Shown here: positions 24,394 through 32,746 of the stretch, piece after piece
Layout of the letters: each line of letters begins with the position of its first letter
Position numbering within the stretch: position 1 is the first letter of the stretch
DNA from: Hymenobacter puniceus
Lineage (GTDB): Bacteria; Bacteroidota; Bacteroidia; Cytophagales; Hymenobacteraceae
DNA: 64,000 bases
Reading direction: 5' to 3'
Assembly (NCBI RefSeq): GCF_014333525.1
Contig: NZ_JACSCX010000007.1
Coordinates: 186,001-250,000, forward strand
The notes under the pieces: model-generated
Told to the model about the DNA's origin: nothing
Seen by the model: the letters and a program-made list of their open reading frames with translations, nothing else
The model's database searches: none
Position numbers and translations under genes: made by a program

Positions 24394-24879
24394 ATGAGTG
24401 AAATGCCAGCCCCACACAACGACCAGGACGACGATGATTTCGGCCGCGACGAAGGTGCGGGCATCGAGTTTTTGGTGGAGGATGTCGATTTTAAAGTCGC
24501 CGACGCCGAGGAGTTAACGTCCTGGATTGAGCGGGTGGCGGAAGTGCACGAGTATGAAATCGTGCAGCTCACCTACATTTTCTGCTCCGACGAATACCTG
24601 CACAAAGTGAACGTGGAGTACCTCGACCACGACACCTACACCGACGTCATCACCTTCGACAACGCCGACGACGCCGACATCATCGAGGGCGACATCTTCA
24701 TTTCGGTGGACCGGGTGCGTGAAAACGCCGTGACTCACGGCGTCACGTTCCGCGACGAGCTGCACCGCGTCATGATTCATGGAGTGCTGCACCTGCTCGG
24801 TTATGCCGATAAGGACCTACTCAGCCAGACCGCCATGCGTAAAAAGGAAGACGACTGCCTCTCATTGCGCACGTTCTAA
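24394..24879 (+). CDS. ybeY: YbeY endoribonuclease
   Basis: This 161-residue protein carries the UPF0054/YbeY core: TYIFCSDEYLHKVNVEYLDHDTYTDVITF, GDIFISVDRV and the metal motif H129-GVL-H133-LLGYA-D139. YbeY is a zinc-dependent endoribonuclease used in 16S rRNA 3'-end maturation and ribosome quality control. The third ligand is Asp where the E. coli protein has His (H-x3-H-x5-H). From memory, a GYKDK-type sequence is usual in Bacteroidota, so this is probably a lineage trait. An acidic N-terminal extension of about 20 residues is present. The ATG at 24394 is used because the longer frame overlaps the ATPase gene. Confidence 0.93.
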   Translation: MSEMPAPHNDQDDDDFGRDEGAGIEFLVEDVDFKVADAEELTSWIERVAEVHEYEIVQLTYIFCSDEYLHKVNVEYLDHDTYTDVITFDNADDADIIEGDIFISVDRVRENAVTHGVTFRDELHRVMIHGVLHLLGYADKDLLSQTAMRKKEDDCLSLRTF

Positions 24880-24902
24880 GCTGTATTGCTTTAAGTACAT
24901 AG

Positions 24903-24931
24903 AAACGCCCGCCATTAGGTGGGCGTTTTTT
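24903..24931 (+). terminator. Rho-independent terminator after ybeY
   Basis: AAACGCCC pairs with GGGCGTTT around a 10-base loop and is followed by a T-rich tail, 23 bases after the ybeY stop. Confidence 0.85.
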
Positions 24932-24965
24932 GTTGATTGGTTTATGTATTGATTACCAGTTAATA

Positions 24966-25072
24966 AAAGAACGTCATGCTGAGCTTGCCAAAGCATCTCT
25001 ACTGAGGGTAATCAATTGCTACCGCAACGAAGCGGGAGAGATGCTTCGGCAAGCTCAGCATGACGTTCTTTT
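24966..25072. repeat. Long hairpin repeat, family A (copy 1)
   Basis: Two arms of about 36 bases (24966-25001 and 25037-25072) are near-perfect inverted repeats around a 35-base centre. Each arm runs from an outer AACGTCATGCTGAGC to an inner GAAGCATCTCT-type word. The same outer and inner words recur in the element at 43376-43490, so this is a dispersed repeat family rather than a gene-specific terminator. It has no coding capacity, like a MITE or REP element. Confidence 0.8.
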
Positions 25073-25119
25073 GTATTCTGATTGCCCCAAATGCCCCCAA
25101 CTATCTTGGCTACTCTGCT

Positions 25120-25848
25120 ATGTCTGCTACCTCACATCCTATCCGCATCATTCCCGGCCCAGCGCTGGACTACTACTTGGGGCAGGGGTATTACCGGATG
25201 CACCAGGACCTGTTTACCTGCCGGTTCCTACCCATCGAAAACGAGCTGTACACAGTGCACTGGCTGCGGCTGGAGCTGGCCCGCGTGCACTACGGCCCCG
25301 AGCAGCGCCGCCTGCTGCGCCTGGCCGAGCGGTTCACGGTAGTGCGACGGCCGTTTCGGCTCACGGCGGAGTTGGAGGAACTGTACGCCGCCTACCGCCA
25401 GTCCATCACCTTTGATGCCCCGCCCACGGTAGAGGCTTTTCTGCTGGCCGGCTCCACCCACAACGTGTTCAGCACGGAGGTGCTGGAAATCCGGGACGGG
25501 GCGCGGCTGGTGGCGGCCGGCATCTTCGATAACGGGGCCCGCACGCTGGCCGGCATCATGAACTTCTACCACCCCGAGTACCGCAAATTCAGTTTGGGCA
25601 AGGTGCTGATGCTGCTAAAGCTGGAACACGCCAAGGCGCTGGGTCACTTCTATTACTATCCCGGTTACGTGGTCCACAACTACCCCAAGTTCGACTACAA
25701 GCTGTTCCCCTGCCCGGCCGCCACGGAGGTGTTCGACTGCCTGACCGGGCAATGGCTGCCGTTTTCCTGGCCAGAAGTAAACCGCCAAGCGGCGGAGTTG
25801 ATGACTGATTGGAACGAGGACGACTTCGCGCCCGACGACGAAGCGTAA
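25120..25848 (+). CDS. Arginyltransferase-like protein (Ate1 C-terminal fold)
   Basis: The 242-residue protein resembles the C-terminal GNAT-like half of arginyl/leucyl-tRNA-protein transferases and is the type usually annotated 'arginine-tRNA-protein transferase' in Bacteroidota. Supporting patches are GQGYYRMHQDLFTCRFLPI, RQSITFDAPPTVEAFLLAG and YYYPGYVVHNYPKFDYKLF. If active it would transfer an amino acid from tRNA to protein N-termini as a degradation tag. The ATG at 25120 is used; the earlier frame start at 25060 lies inside the repeat arm. The gene sits between ybeY and mnmG. Confidence 0.7.
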   Translation: MSATSHPIRIIPGPALDYYLGQGYYRMHQDLFTCRFLPIENELYTVHWLRLELARVHYGPEQRRLLRLAERFTVVRRPFRLTAELEELYAAYRQSITFDAPPTVEAFLLAGSTHNVFSTEVLEIRDGARLVAAGIFDNGARTLAGIMNFYHPEYRKFSLGKVLMLLKLEHAKALGHFYYYPGYVVHNYPKFDYKLFPCPAATEVFDCLTGQWLPFSWPEVNRQAAELMTDWNEDDFAPDDEA

Positions 25849-25881
25849 GTGCCGGGCCGCGCAAAAACGCGCCGTTCTGCG

Positions 25882-25889
25882 TATCTTTG
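25882..25889 (+). promoter_or_regulatory. Bacteroidota -7 element upstream of mnmG
   Basis: TATCTTTG is an exact TAnnTTTG match about 220 bases before the mnmG ATG. The long leader between them (about 25897-26110) has no gene; I saw no known riboswitch in it. Confidence 0.5.
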
Positions 25890-26110
25890 CGCACGTTTTG
25901 AGCGTGTTGCGTAGGGCATTCGGCCACGGTTTTCCTGACAAAGCGCCTGCCACCTGCGGGCGTTTTCTGTTTAACCGTAGCGCGAACTTTCCCCCCGGTG
26001 CAGTCTGTTTCCTGCAAACGGTCTGCGCAACGCAGCAACGGCCAGCCGCATTGGTTGGCTGCCAGCAACACGCCGCTCAAACCGCCCAGTTAGCTTAAAT
26101 CCGCGAATTC

Positions 26111-27979
26111 ATGTTTCAGCAAGAAGAATACGACGTCATTGTAGTAGGAGCCGGGCACGCCGGCTGTGAGGCCGCCGCCGCGGCCGCCAACATGGGCTCC
26201 AAGGTCCTGCTGGTGACGATGAACATGAACACCATCGCGCAGATGTCGTGCAACCCGGCCATGGGCGGGGTGGCCAAGGGACAGATTGTGCGCGAGGTGG
26301 ACGCGCTGGGCGGCCAGTCGGGCATCATCACCGACAAAACCATGATTCAGTTCCGGATGCTGAACCGCTCCAAAGGCCCCGCCATGTGGAGCCCCCGGGC
26401 GCAGTCGGACCGCATGCGCTTTGCCGAGGAGTGGCGCCTGACGCTGGAGCAGACCCCCAACGTAGATTTCTGGCAGGAAGCCGTGACGGGTCTCGTGGTG
26501 GAAGACGGCGTGTGCGTGGGCGTAAAAACCCAGCTTGGCATTGAGTTCCGCGGCAAGTCGGTGGTGCTCACCAACGGCACGTTCCTGAACGGCCTCATCC
26601 ACATCGGGGAGAAGCAGTTTGGCGGTGGCCGCGCCGCCGAGAAAGGCAGCACCGGTATCACCGAGCAGCTGCTAGAGCTGGGCTTCGAGGCCGGACGCAT
26701 GAAAACCGGCACCCCGCCCCGCGTAGACGGCCGCAGCCTCGATTACAGCAAAATGGAAGAACAGGCCGGCGACGAAGTACCCAGCAAGTTTTCCTACCTC
26801 GATACGCCCGCGCTGCGCAACCAGCGCCCGTGCTACATCACCTACACCAACTCCGAAGTCCACGAAATCCTGAAGGAAGGCTTTGAGAAGTCGCCGATGT
26901 TCCAGGGCCGCATCAAGGGCCTGGGGCCGCGCTACTGCCCCTCGGTGGAGGACAAAATCAACCGCTTCGCCGATAAGGACCGCCACCAGATTTTCGTGGA
27001 GCCCGAGGGTTGGAGCACGGTGGAAGTGTACGTGAACGGCTTTTCGAGCAGCCTGCCCGAGGACGTGCAGTACCGCGCGCTGCGCAAGATTGCCGGCTTC
27101 GAAAACGCCAAGATGTTCCGGCCCGGCTACGCCATCGAGTACGACTTCTTCCCGCCGACGCAGCTCCAACTCACCCTGGAAACCAAGCGGATCCAGAACC
27201 TGTATTTCGCGGGCCAGATCAACGGCACCACAGGCTACGAGGAGGCCGCCTGCCAGGGTTTGATGGCCGGCATCAACGCCCACAACAAGGTGCACGGCAA
27301 GGCGCCATTCGTGCTCAAGCGCAGCGAGGCTTACATTGGCGTGCTCATCGACGACCTCGTGAACAAGGGCACCGACGAGCCCTACCGCATGTTCACGAGC
27401 CGCGCCGAGCACCGCCTGCTGCTGCGCCAGGACAACGCCGACCTACGCCTCACGCCGCTGGGCTACGAATTGGGTCTGGCCTCGGAGGAGCGCATGCAGC
27501 TGGTGCGCGAAAAGGAGCAGCAGACCAAGGAAGTAGCCAAGCTGCTGAAGAACTTCGGCATCGAGGCTGCGGACATCAACCCCTGGCTCACGGAAATCGG
27601 CTCGGCCGTCATCAGCGAGAAAACTCGCGCCGTAAACTTGCTGCGCCGCCCCGGCATCGAGCTGCCGGCCCTGGCCCGCGTACTGCCCGAGCTCACGCTG
27701 GCCCTGGCCCCGTACCGCCCCGACGCGCTGGAGCAGGCCGAAATTCTGGTGAAGTACGAGGCCTACCTGGAGAAGGAACACCAGCAGGCCGCCCGCGTGC
27801 AGGAGCTGGAAAACTTCGTCATCCAGGGCCGCCTCGACTACACCGCTATGCCCGCCCTCTCGCACGAAGCCCGCGAGAAGTTGCTCAAAGTCCAGCCCGA
27901 AACCTTGGGCCAGGCCAGCCGCATCAGCGGCGTAAGCCCAGCCGACGTGTCGGTGCTGATGGTATATTTGGGACGGTAG
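26111..27979 (+). CDS. mnmG: tRNA uridine-5-carboxymethylaminomethyl modification enzyme MnmG (GidA)
   Basis: The 622-residue protein is full length for MnmG. It starts with the FAD-binding motif VVGAGHAGCEAAAAAA (residues 10-25). The family signatures follow: CNPAMGGVAKGQIVREVDALGG, LKTGTPPR-type (MKTGTPPRVDGRSLDY), and GQINGTTGYEEAACQGLMAGINA. With MnmE it installs the cmnm5 group on U34 of several tRNAs, using FAD and methylene-tetrahydrofolate. The C-terminal helical MnmE/tRNA-binding domain is complete (LSHEAREKLLKVQPETLGQASRISGVSPAD). gidA/mnmG is a classic neighbour of replication origins, consistent with the DnaA-box cluster 3.5 kb downstream. Confidence 0.97.
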   Translation: MFQQEEYDVIVVGAGHAGCEAAAAAANMGSKVLLVTMNMNTIAQMSCNPAMGGVAKGQIVREVDALGGQSGIITDKTMIQFRMLNRSKGPAMWSPRAQSDRMRFAEEWRLTLEQTPNVDFWQEAVTGLVVEDGVCVGVKTQLGIEFRGKSVVLTNGTFLNGLIHIGEKQFGGGRAAEKGSTGITEQLLELGFEAGRMKTGTPPRVDGRSLDYSKMEEQAGDEVPSKFSYLDTPALRNQRPCYITYTNSEVHEILKEGFEKSPMFQGRIKGLGPRYCPSVEDKINRFADKDRHQIFVEPEGWSTVEVYVNGFSSSLPEDVQYRALRKIAGFENAKMFRPGYAIEYDFFPPTQLQLTLETKRIQNLYFAGQINGTTGYEEAACQGLMAGINAHNKVHGKAPFVLKRSEAYIGVLIDDLVNKGTDEPYRMFTSRAEHRLLLRQDNADLRLTPLGYELGLASEERMQLVREKEQQTKEVAKLLKNFGIEAADINPWLTEIGSAVISEKTRAVNLLRRPGIELPALARVLPELTLALAPYRPDALEQAEILVKYEAYLEKEHQQAARVQELENFVIQGRLDYTAMPALSHEAREKLLKVQPETLGQASRISGVSPADVSVLMVYLGR

Positions 27980-27983
27980 TTCT

Positions 27984-28081
27984 TGTCATCCTGAGCGGAG
28001 CGAAGGACATTATCACGTCAGCACGACGAAAGAACGAGTCGTTCCAATGTGATAAGGTCCTTCGCTCCGCTCAGGATGACA
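27984..28081. repeat. Long hairpin repeat, family B (copy 1)
   Basis: Arms at 27984-28016 and 28049-28081 form a 33-base inverted repeat with one mismatch. The core is TCATCCTGAGCGGAGCGAAG. It lies 5 bases after the mnmG stop. The core word is one I recall as a common dispersed repeat in environmental bacteria. Copy 2 is at 53241-53350. Confidence 0.85.
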
Positions 28082-28163
28082 GAAGCACAAAACCAAAGCG
28101 GCCGGCTTCTTTGCGCAGGTTGGTCGTCGCAATCAGCGGAATCAACATAATCAGCGAGCATCT

Positions 28164-29057
28164 GTGATTTACGAGCGTTTGGAGAAGTGCCCGGTTTGCG
28201 GCAAAACGGAGTTTCGCAACAAGCTGGTGGTCGAGGATAAGTCAGTCAGCAAGGAGAGTTTCGCCATTCAGCAGTGCGAGGCGTGCACATTCCAGTTCAC
28301 CAACCCCCGGCCCGACGCCGCCCATATCGGCCGCTATTACGAGTCGGACGAGTATGTGTCGCACAACAGCGGGGCAGGAGGGGTGATCAACCAGGCCTAC
28401 AAAGTAGCGCGCTTCTTCACGATGCGCCGTAAAGTGGGGCTGCTCAACAAGCTGGCCCCGCGCAAAGGCCGCCTCTTCGACTACGGCTGCGGCACGGGGC
28501 ACTTTCTGGCCGCCGCCAAGGCCGATGGCTGGCAGGTGGCCGGCTGGGAGCCCAATGCCCGGGCCCGGGAGGATGCTACCGAGCGGGTAGGGCAGCCAGT
28601 AGGCACCGAGAGTCTGGTGACGTATCAGGCGGGTTCGTTCGATGCCATTACGCTCTGGCACGTGCTCGAACACGTTCATAGCCTGAACGAAACCCTCACC
28701 CAGCTCATCAGCTTGTTGAAGCCCGACGGCGTGCTGCTGATTGCGGTACCGAACGTGGACAGCCTCGACGCGCAGCACTACCGCCAGGACTGGGCCGCTT
28801 ACGATGTGCCGCGCCACCTCTACCATTTCAGCTCCAAAACCATGACCCAGCTGCTCAAAAAGCATAAAATGCAGGTGATGGAAACGCTGCCGATGGCCCT
28901 GGATGCCTACTACGTGAGCATGCTCAGCGAAAAGCACCGCGCCGAGCGCAACGGCGGCATGCTGGCCGTGCTGAAGGCCGGCTACAAGTCCAACCAGTAT
29001 GCCGAGCAGCACGAAGGGCAGTATTCGAGCCTGATTTACGTGGCCACCAAACGTTGA
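28164..29057 (+). CDS. Class I SAM-dependent methyltransferase with N-terminal zinc ribbon
   Basis: The 297-residue protein begins with a Cys4 zinc-ribbon-like segment (CPVCGKTEF at 9-17 and CEAC near 37-40). A methyltransferase domain follows, with motif I FDYGCGTGHFLAAAK (about residues 109-123) and WHVLEHVHSLNETL further on. This layout matches methyltransferases of the Methyltransf_23/NDP-sugar C-methylation type; the substrate is unknown. The start is a GTG at 28164, supported by the zinc ribbon lying immediately after it. The next gene begins 4 bases after its stop, so at least three genes are probably co-transcribed. Confidence 0.88.
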   Translation: MIYERLEKCPVCGKTEFRNKLVVEDKSVSKESFAIQQCEACTFQFTNPRPDAAHIGRYYESDEYVSHNSGAGGVINQAYKVARFFTMRRKVGLLNKLAPRKGRLFDYGCGTGHFLAAAKADGWQVAGWEPNARAREDATERVGQPVGTESLVTYQAGSFDAITLWHVLEHVHSLNETLTQLISLLKPDGVLLIAVPNVDSLDAQHYRQDWAAYDVPRHLYHFSSKTMTQLLKKHKMQVMETLPMALDAYYVSMLSEKHRAERNGGMLAVLKAGYKSNQYAEQHEGQYSSLIYVATKR

Positions 29058-29061
29058 GTCT

Positions 29062-29418
29062 ATGCGCACGCCGGCAGCCCTGGTACTCGGACTCCTGCTG
29101 GCCGCCGGGCCATTGCCCGGCCGGGGAGGCAGGGTAGGGGAGGGGCTACCGCGCTGGCTTTCAACTACCGGGCCGCTGCCACTGCCGGCGCATACGGCCC
29201 GGCCCCCATCCGGCGTTATGGCGGCCACGCATCTGCCCGATACTAGCCGGCGCCCTCCGGCCGACACGCTTCGGCAGCGCCCTGCCCTGGTGCCCGACCC
29301 GCCTTCGTCGGTGACTGACGACGACAAGCCGACCCGCAAGACGGCGCTTTTTGCCGCCCTTGCGTTGGCCGTACTTACTGTTTCCACGCTTCTGCTCTAC
29401 AATGTCCGCTCGCGCTAG
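29062..29418 (+). CDS. Small protein with signal peptide and C-terminal membrane helix
   Basis: I do not recognise this 118-residue protein. It has an N-terminal hydrophobic leader (MRTPAALVLGLLLAAGPLPG), a Pro/Arg-rich disordered middle, and a C-terminal helix (TALFAALALAVLTVSTLLLY) ending in NVRSR. It begins 4 bases after the methyltransferase stop. Its last 17 bases overlap the start of the next gene, which suggests translational coupling and supports a real gene. Membrane location is inferred; function unknown. Confidence 0.6.
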   Translation: MRTPAALVLGLLLAAGPLPGRGGRVGEGLPRWLSTTGPLPLPAHTARPPSGVMAATHLPDTSRRPPADTLRQRPALVPDPPSSVTDDDKPTRKTALFAALALAVLTVSTLLLYNVRSR

Positions 29419-31021
29419 TTTCCTGTTCCTGCTTTCGGCCGCGGCTGGTCTGGCCGGTTGCGCTTCCATCAGCTCACCGCAGGGTGGCCCGCGCGACATT
29501 CTGCCGCCCAAGCTGGTGCGCTCGGTGCCAGCCGATGGGGCCCGCAATGCCCGCACTCAGGTGGTACGGCTGGAGTTTTCGGAAGCTGTGCAGCTCAAGG
29601 ATCTGCAGAAGAACCTCATCATTGCGCCCACCATCCCCGACGACAACAAGTACAAGGTGCGTGAGGAGCGCAACGCCATTTCGCTGGTGTTCGACAAGCC
29701 TCTCGACGAAAACACTACCTACTCGTTCAACTTCGGCAACGCCATCAGCGACATCACCGAAAGCCTGCCCGCTACTGATGCCCGCGTGAGCTTCAGCACC
29801 GGGGCCGTGCTGGATTCTGGGGCTGTGCAGGGCACCGTGCGCACCCTGCTCACGCAGCAACCCGCCGATGCTGCCTCCGTGCTGCTTTACCCCGAAGCCG
29901 ACACGGCCGGCCTGCGCCGCGGCAAGCCTTATTACCTGGCCCGCACCGACAAAAGCGGCGTGTACAGCCTCCGTAACCTCAAGGCTGGCCGCTACCGCAT
30001 CTATGCGCTGCTCGACAAAAACCAAAACACCCGCTACGACGACGGCGAGAAGATTGCCTACTTGCCCCAGCCCATTACCATTGATGCCCGGCCCGATACC
30101 GTGCGTCTGGAGCTGGTGCGCCCCGATGCCCGCCGCCCCGTAGTGAGCGGCCAGCAGGCAGCTCCAGCGCAGTTTAAGGTGAGCTACAATGAGGGTTTGC
30201 GCACGGCTACGCTGGCTTCTCTGGGTGCCGCCGCTACACCGGCGCTGGCTGAGGCCACCCAATTGCAGGAGCAGGGCCGGGCTGTGGCGCTCTTTCGCAC
30301 CGCCGCCCTTACGGAAGGCCGCTACCTGCTGGCTGCCACCGACAGCGCCGGTAACACCAGCCGCGACACTATCAATGTGAAGTTCCAAGGCACGGCTCCT
30401 ACCCGTCGCCCGCCGGTGTATTCGGTGGAAGGCAGCCCGCGCGAGGTGTACCGGCAGGGCGAGGTGCGCTTTGTATTCACAGAGCCGATCCGGGTGGCGG
30501 CCGGCAAACCTGCCGTGCTGCTGCAGGAAGACTCTCTCACGCGTAGGGCGCTGCCACTGGGTGCCGAGGTGAAGCTCAGCCCGGACCGCTCCCGCCTCAC
30601 AGTGCTGCTCAACACCAAAGCCAAAACCACCGTCACGCTCCGTCTCGATACCGTAAACGTCACCACCATTTCGGGGCAGCGGCTGGGGGCCCGGCCGCTG
30701 CGGCTGCGCGTTACCGAGCAGTCGGGCACGGGCAGCGTGGCCGGCACCATCCAAACTAAGTATACGCGCTACGAAGTGCAACTGCTCGATGCTCAGGGCG
30801 CCGTGGCAGCCACCCTGGAAAACCCGCGCAATACATTCCGCTTCGACCGGATGGCCCCGGGCCCCTATACTATTCGGGTGCTGGTTGATGCCAACGCCGA
30901 TGGCCGCTGGAGTGGTGCAGATCCGCAGTTGCTGTTGCCCGCTGAGCCGGTGTACCTGCTGCCCCAGCCCGTGCAAATCCGCGCCAACTGGGAAGTGGAA
31001 GATTTGCGCCTATCGTTTTAG
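29402..31021 (+). CDS. Ig-like domain lipoprotein (Big_5 type)
   Basis: The 539-residue protein has a lipoprotein signal peptide with lipobox LAGC (Cys near residue 19). The family opening ASISSPQGGPRDILPPKLV and a Big_5 Ig-like domain follow (SVPADGARNARTQVVRLEFSEAVQL). Further on are a carboxypeptidase-regulatory-like segment (GVYSLRNLKAGRYRIYALLDKNQN), a second Ig-like segment (EGSPREVYRQGEVRFVFTEP) and a closing segment ending WEVEDLRLSF. It is probably an outer-membrane surface or periplasmic lipoprotein common to Bacteroidota; its function is not known. The start at 29402 overlaps the previous gene. Confidence 0.85.
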   Translation: MSARASFLFLLSAAAGLAGCASISSPQGGPRDILPPKLVRSVPADGARNARTQVVRLEFSEAVQLKDLQKNLIIAPTIPDDNKYKVREERNAISLVFDKPLDENTTYSFNFGNAISDITESLPATDARVSFSTGAVLDSGAVQGTVRTLLTQQPADAASVLLYPEADTAGLRRGKPYYLARTDKSGVYSLRNLKAGRYRIYALLDKNQNTRYDDGEKIAYLPQPITIDARPDTVRLELVRPDARRPVVSGQQAAPAQFKVSYNEGLRTATLASLGAAATPALAEATQLQEQGRAVALFRTAALTEGRYLLAATDSAGNTSRDTINVKFQGTAPTRRPPVYSVEGSPREVYRQGEVRFVFTEPIRVAAGKPAVLLQEDSLTRRALPLGAEVKLSPDRSRLTVLLNTKAKTTVTLRLDTVNVTTISGQRLGARPLRLRVTEQSGTGSVAGTIQTKYTRYEVQLLDAQGAVAATLENPRNTFRFDRMAPGPYTIRVLVDANADGRWSGADPQLLLPAEPVYLLPQPVQIRANWEVEDLRLSF

Positions 31022-31039
31022 CGCCTCATTCGGCAAAGT

Positions 31040-31096
31040 AGCCGCCCCGCAGCGTCAGGTTCTCCAGCAGACCTGTCGCCGCGGGGCGGCTTTTTC
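31040..31096 (+). terminator. Terminator of the methyltransferase/Ig-like unit
   Basis: AGCCGCCCCGC at 31040-31050 pairs perfectly with GCGGGGCGGCT at 31081-31091, followed by five Ts. The loop is 30 bases. Confidence 0.85.
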
Positions 31097-32119
31097 GTTG
31101 GCTTGGCTCTCATTTGTCTGCACTTCACGGCCATTGGTTTCCTCCGCCAACTCAATTTGCAGCTGCCTTACGAGTTGCCGTTTCTCTATCGAGCCCGGAG
31201 GTATGTCCGCCCTAATGGCGCATTGGAGTGGCATTGGTTAAGACAGCAGTTGCCACACTCAGCTAAGACCATGCTACTGCACTTATTGAGCGTTGCGAAT
31301 GGCATATGGAACTGTTCAGAAGCGTGGAACGTGTTTTCAGGTTACTTCTTGCAGGGCATAATCTACTGTTGCGACCTATATGGCCGCTTTTCGCCATTTA
31401 ATGTTCCACGGGCTGCCTGCGTTATTCACCCGGCAAAGCGCCGATTTGCTGGCTACCAGCCCCCATTGTGGCGCTATCCACATCCTAAACTGGCGTTTTC
31501 CAGCTACTGAGCCCCTTTTCCAGCCCTTGTCCACAGGTTTTACACAGCCTTATCCACTTCCAATTCAAGAAGTGGCTTAATCTGTGGATAATACTACCGC
31601 AACCTGGGGATAACGCGTGGAGAAAATTAGGATAAGTTTTTTTGCGTTTCTGGCGGCCCGTGCACCCCTGTTTCGCTATCCACAGCCGGTGGATAAGCGT
31701 GGACAACTCGCCCGGGTTTACACCACAATCCACACACCCTACAAGCTGTGGATTGTGGATTAGTGGATAAGGTGTGTGGATTGTTAAAAAGACAGTTATA
31801 ATTCTTATTATCAGAGTTTTACTATCAACACACCCTGTTGACAGACGGTGCATAAACCCGAAGCTGTACACAAGTTATTCGCGCTGTGGATTACTAGTTC
31901 TGCTTGTCCACTTATAAACAGCCCTAACGATGGAGATTAAAAAGATTTCTTAAAATTTCTTCTTTTAAAAAGTTATTAACCTTGTGGACAACCCGGCCGG
32001 CCCTCAAAAAAAAGAGGCTTCCGGTTCGGCGTTTCAAATGGCAAGGCCGAAACCAAATCGGGCGCGCCGGAAACTCCGACAGCGGCGGCAGCCGTATACA
32101 GCGGGCAACTCCTTCCGCC
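31097..32119. other. Candidate replication origin (oriC): DnaA-box-like cluster with AT-rich segment
   Basis: This kilobase has no convincing gene; open frames up to 135 codons show no recognisable protein. Between 31527 and 31991 are many matches to the DnaA box TTATCCACA. One is perfect on the minus strand (31583-31591). Several have one mismatch: TTGTCCACA at 31527, TTATCCACT at 31550, CTATCCACA at 31676, GGTGGATAA at 31688, TGTGGATTA at 31884 and TGTGGACAA at 31983. Interspersed and next to them (about 31785-31815 and 31930-31980) are AT-rich runs suited to unwinding. recF, parS and mnmG lie within about 30 kb. Gene direction does not switch here, which weakens the case. Confidence 0.65.
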
Positions 32120-32611
32120 ATGCCTTTCAACTACGACCAGGATTTCAAGCACCTCAACCTGCGCGAGCAACCTGAACTGTACCGCGTGGGCAAGGGCGAG
32201 CAGGGCGTGCTGCTGGTAGAACCTTACAAAAGCGAAATTCTGCCCCACTGGCGCTTCCGCACACCAGAAGTGGCCCGCGAATCATCGGAGGTAATTTACG
32301 GGCTGTTCGAGGCGTATCTGAAGGCCCATGATTTTGTGGGAGCCGACATGGCGCGAAAGTTCCTGCAGATGGGCTTCACGCGCGCCCGGCGCTACGCCAA
32401 TCACCAGGGTGGTAAAAAGTATGCGGGGCCTGTGCCGGCCGATAAGAAGGGCCAGAGCGGGGCCCACGGACGCGCCGAGCTACCCCGCACGCCCGAGGAT
32501 CCGGAAAAAGCCGAAGCCGCCGCCATCTTCAAGCGCAAGTGGGACCAGGCCAAACTCCACCCCGACTACGTGCAGCAGCGCGCCGACTTCGAAGCCCGGT
32601 ATGGCAAATAA
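32120..32611 (+). CDS. DUF4385-family protein
   Basis: The 163-residue protein matches DUF4385: MPFNYDQDFKHLNLREQPELYRVGKGEQGVLLVEPYKSEILPHWRFRTP, then RKFLQMGFTRARRYANHQGGKKY, and an ending FKRKWDQAKLHPDYVQQRADFEARY. It is basic and has no signal peptide, so it is probably cytoplasmic. Function unknown. The frame continues upstream through the origin-like DNA, but the family start motif fixes the ATG at 32120. It is the first gene to the right of the candidate oriC. Confidence 0.85.
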   Translation: MPFNYDQDFKHLNLREQPELYRVGKGEQGVLLVEPYKSEILPHWRFRTPEVARESSEVIYGLFEAYLKAHDFVGADMARKFLQMGFTRARRYANHQGGKKYAGPVPADKKGQSGAHGRAELPRTPEDPEKAEAAAIFKRKWDQAKLHPDYVQQRADFEARYGK

Positions 32612-32746
32612 GGTGTTAGTTGCTGATTGTCGGTTGTTGATTGCTAGCCGTCATCTGCCCAGGCTGAATACCAATCAGCAATCAACAACTGTCAGCCAAC
32701 AACTGCCCACCAACAACTACCTTTACCACTCTTCAACCATAGCGCT
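32612..32746. repeat. Intergenic word palindrome (TTGTTGATTG words)
   Basis: After the DUF4385 stop: GTTGCTGATTGTCGG and TTGTTGATTGC. Before the next start: AATCAGCAATCAACAACTG, CAGCCAACAACTG and CCACCAACAACTACC. The two sides are mutually complementary in short words, as at 10736-10900. Confidence 0.5.

Noticed and set aside
24966..25072. Reading the family A hairpin as the terminator of ybeY
   Set aside because: A standard terminator with T-run already lies at 24903-24931, and a related element occurs upstream of ileS.
27010..28167. A 385-codon frame overlapping mnmG and the family B repeat
   Set aside because: Out-of-frame reading of mnmG codons with Arg/Pro/Gly-rich composition; it continues through repeat DNA.
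29474..30976. A 500-codon frame opposite the Ig-like lipoprotein gene
   Set aside because: Antisense shadow; the plus-strand protein has a lipobox and known domains.
31103..31510. A 135-codon open frame in the candidate origin region
   Set aside because: No recognisable domain, unusual composition, and it runs into the DnaA-box cluster; the flanking DNA is better explained as non-coding.
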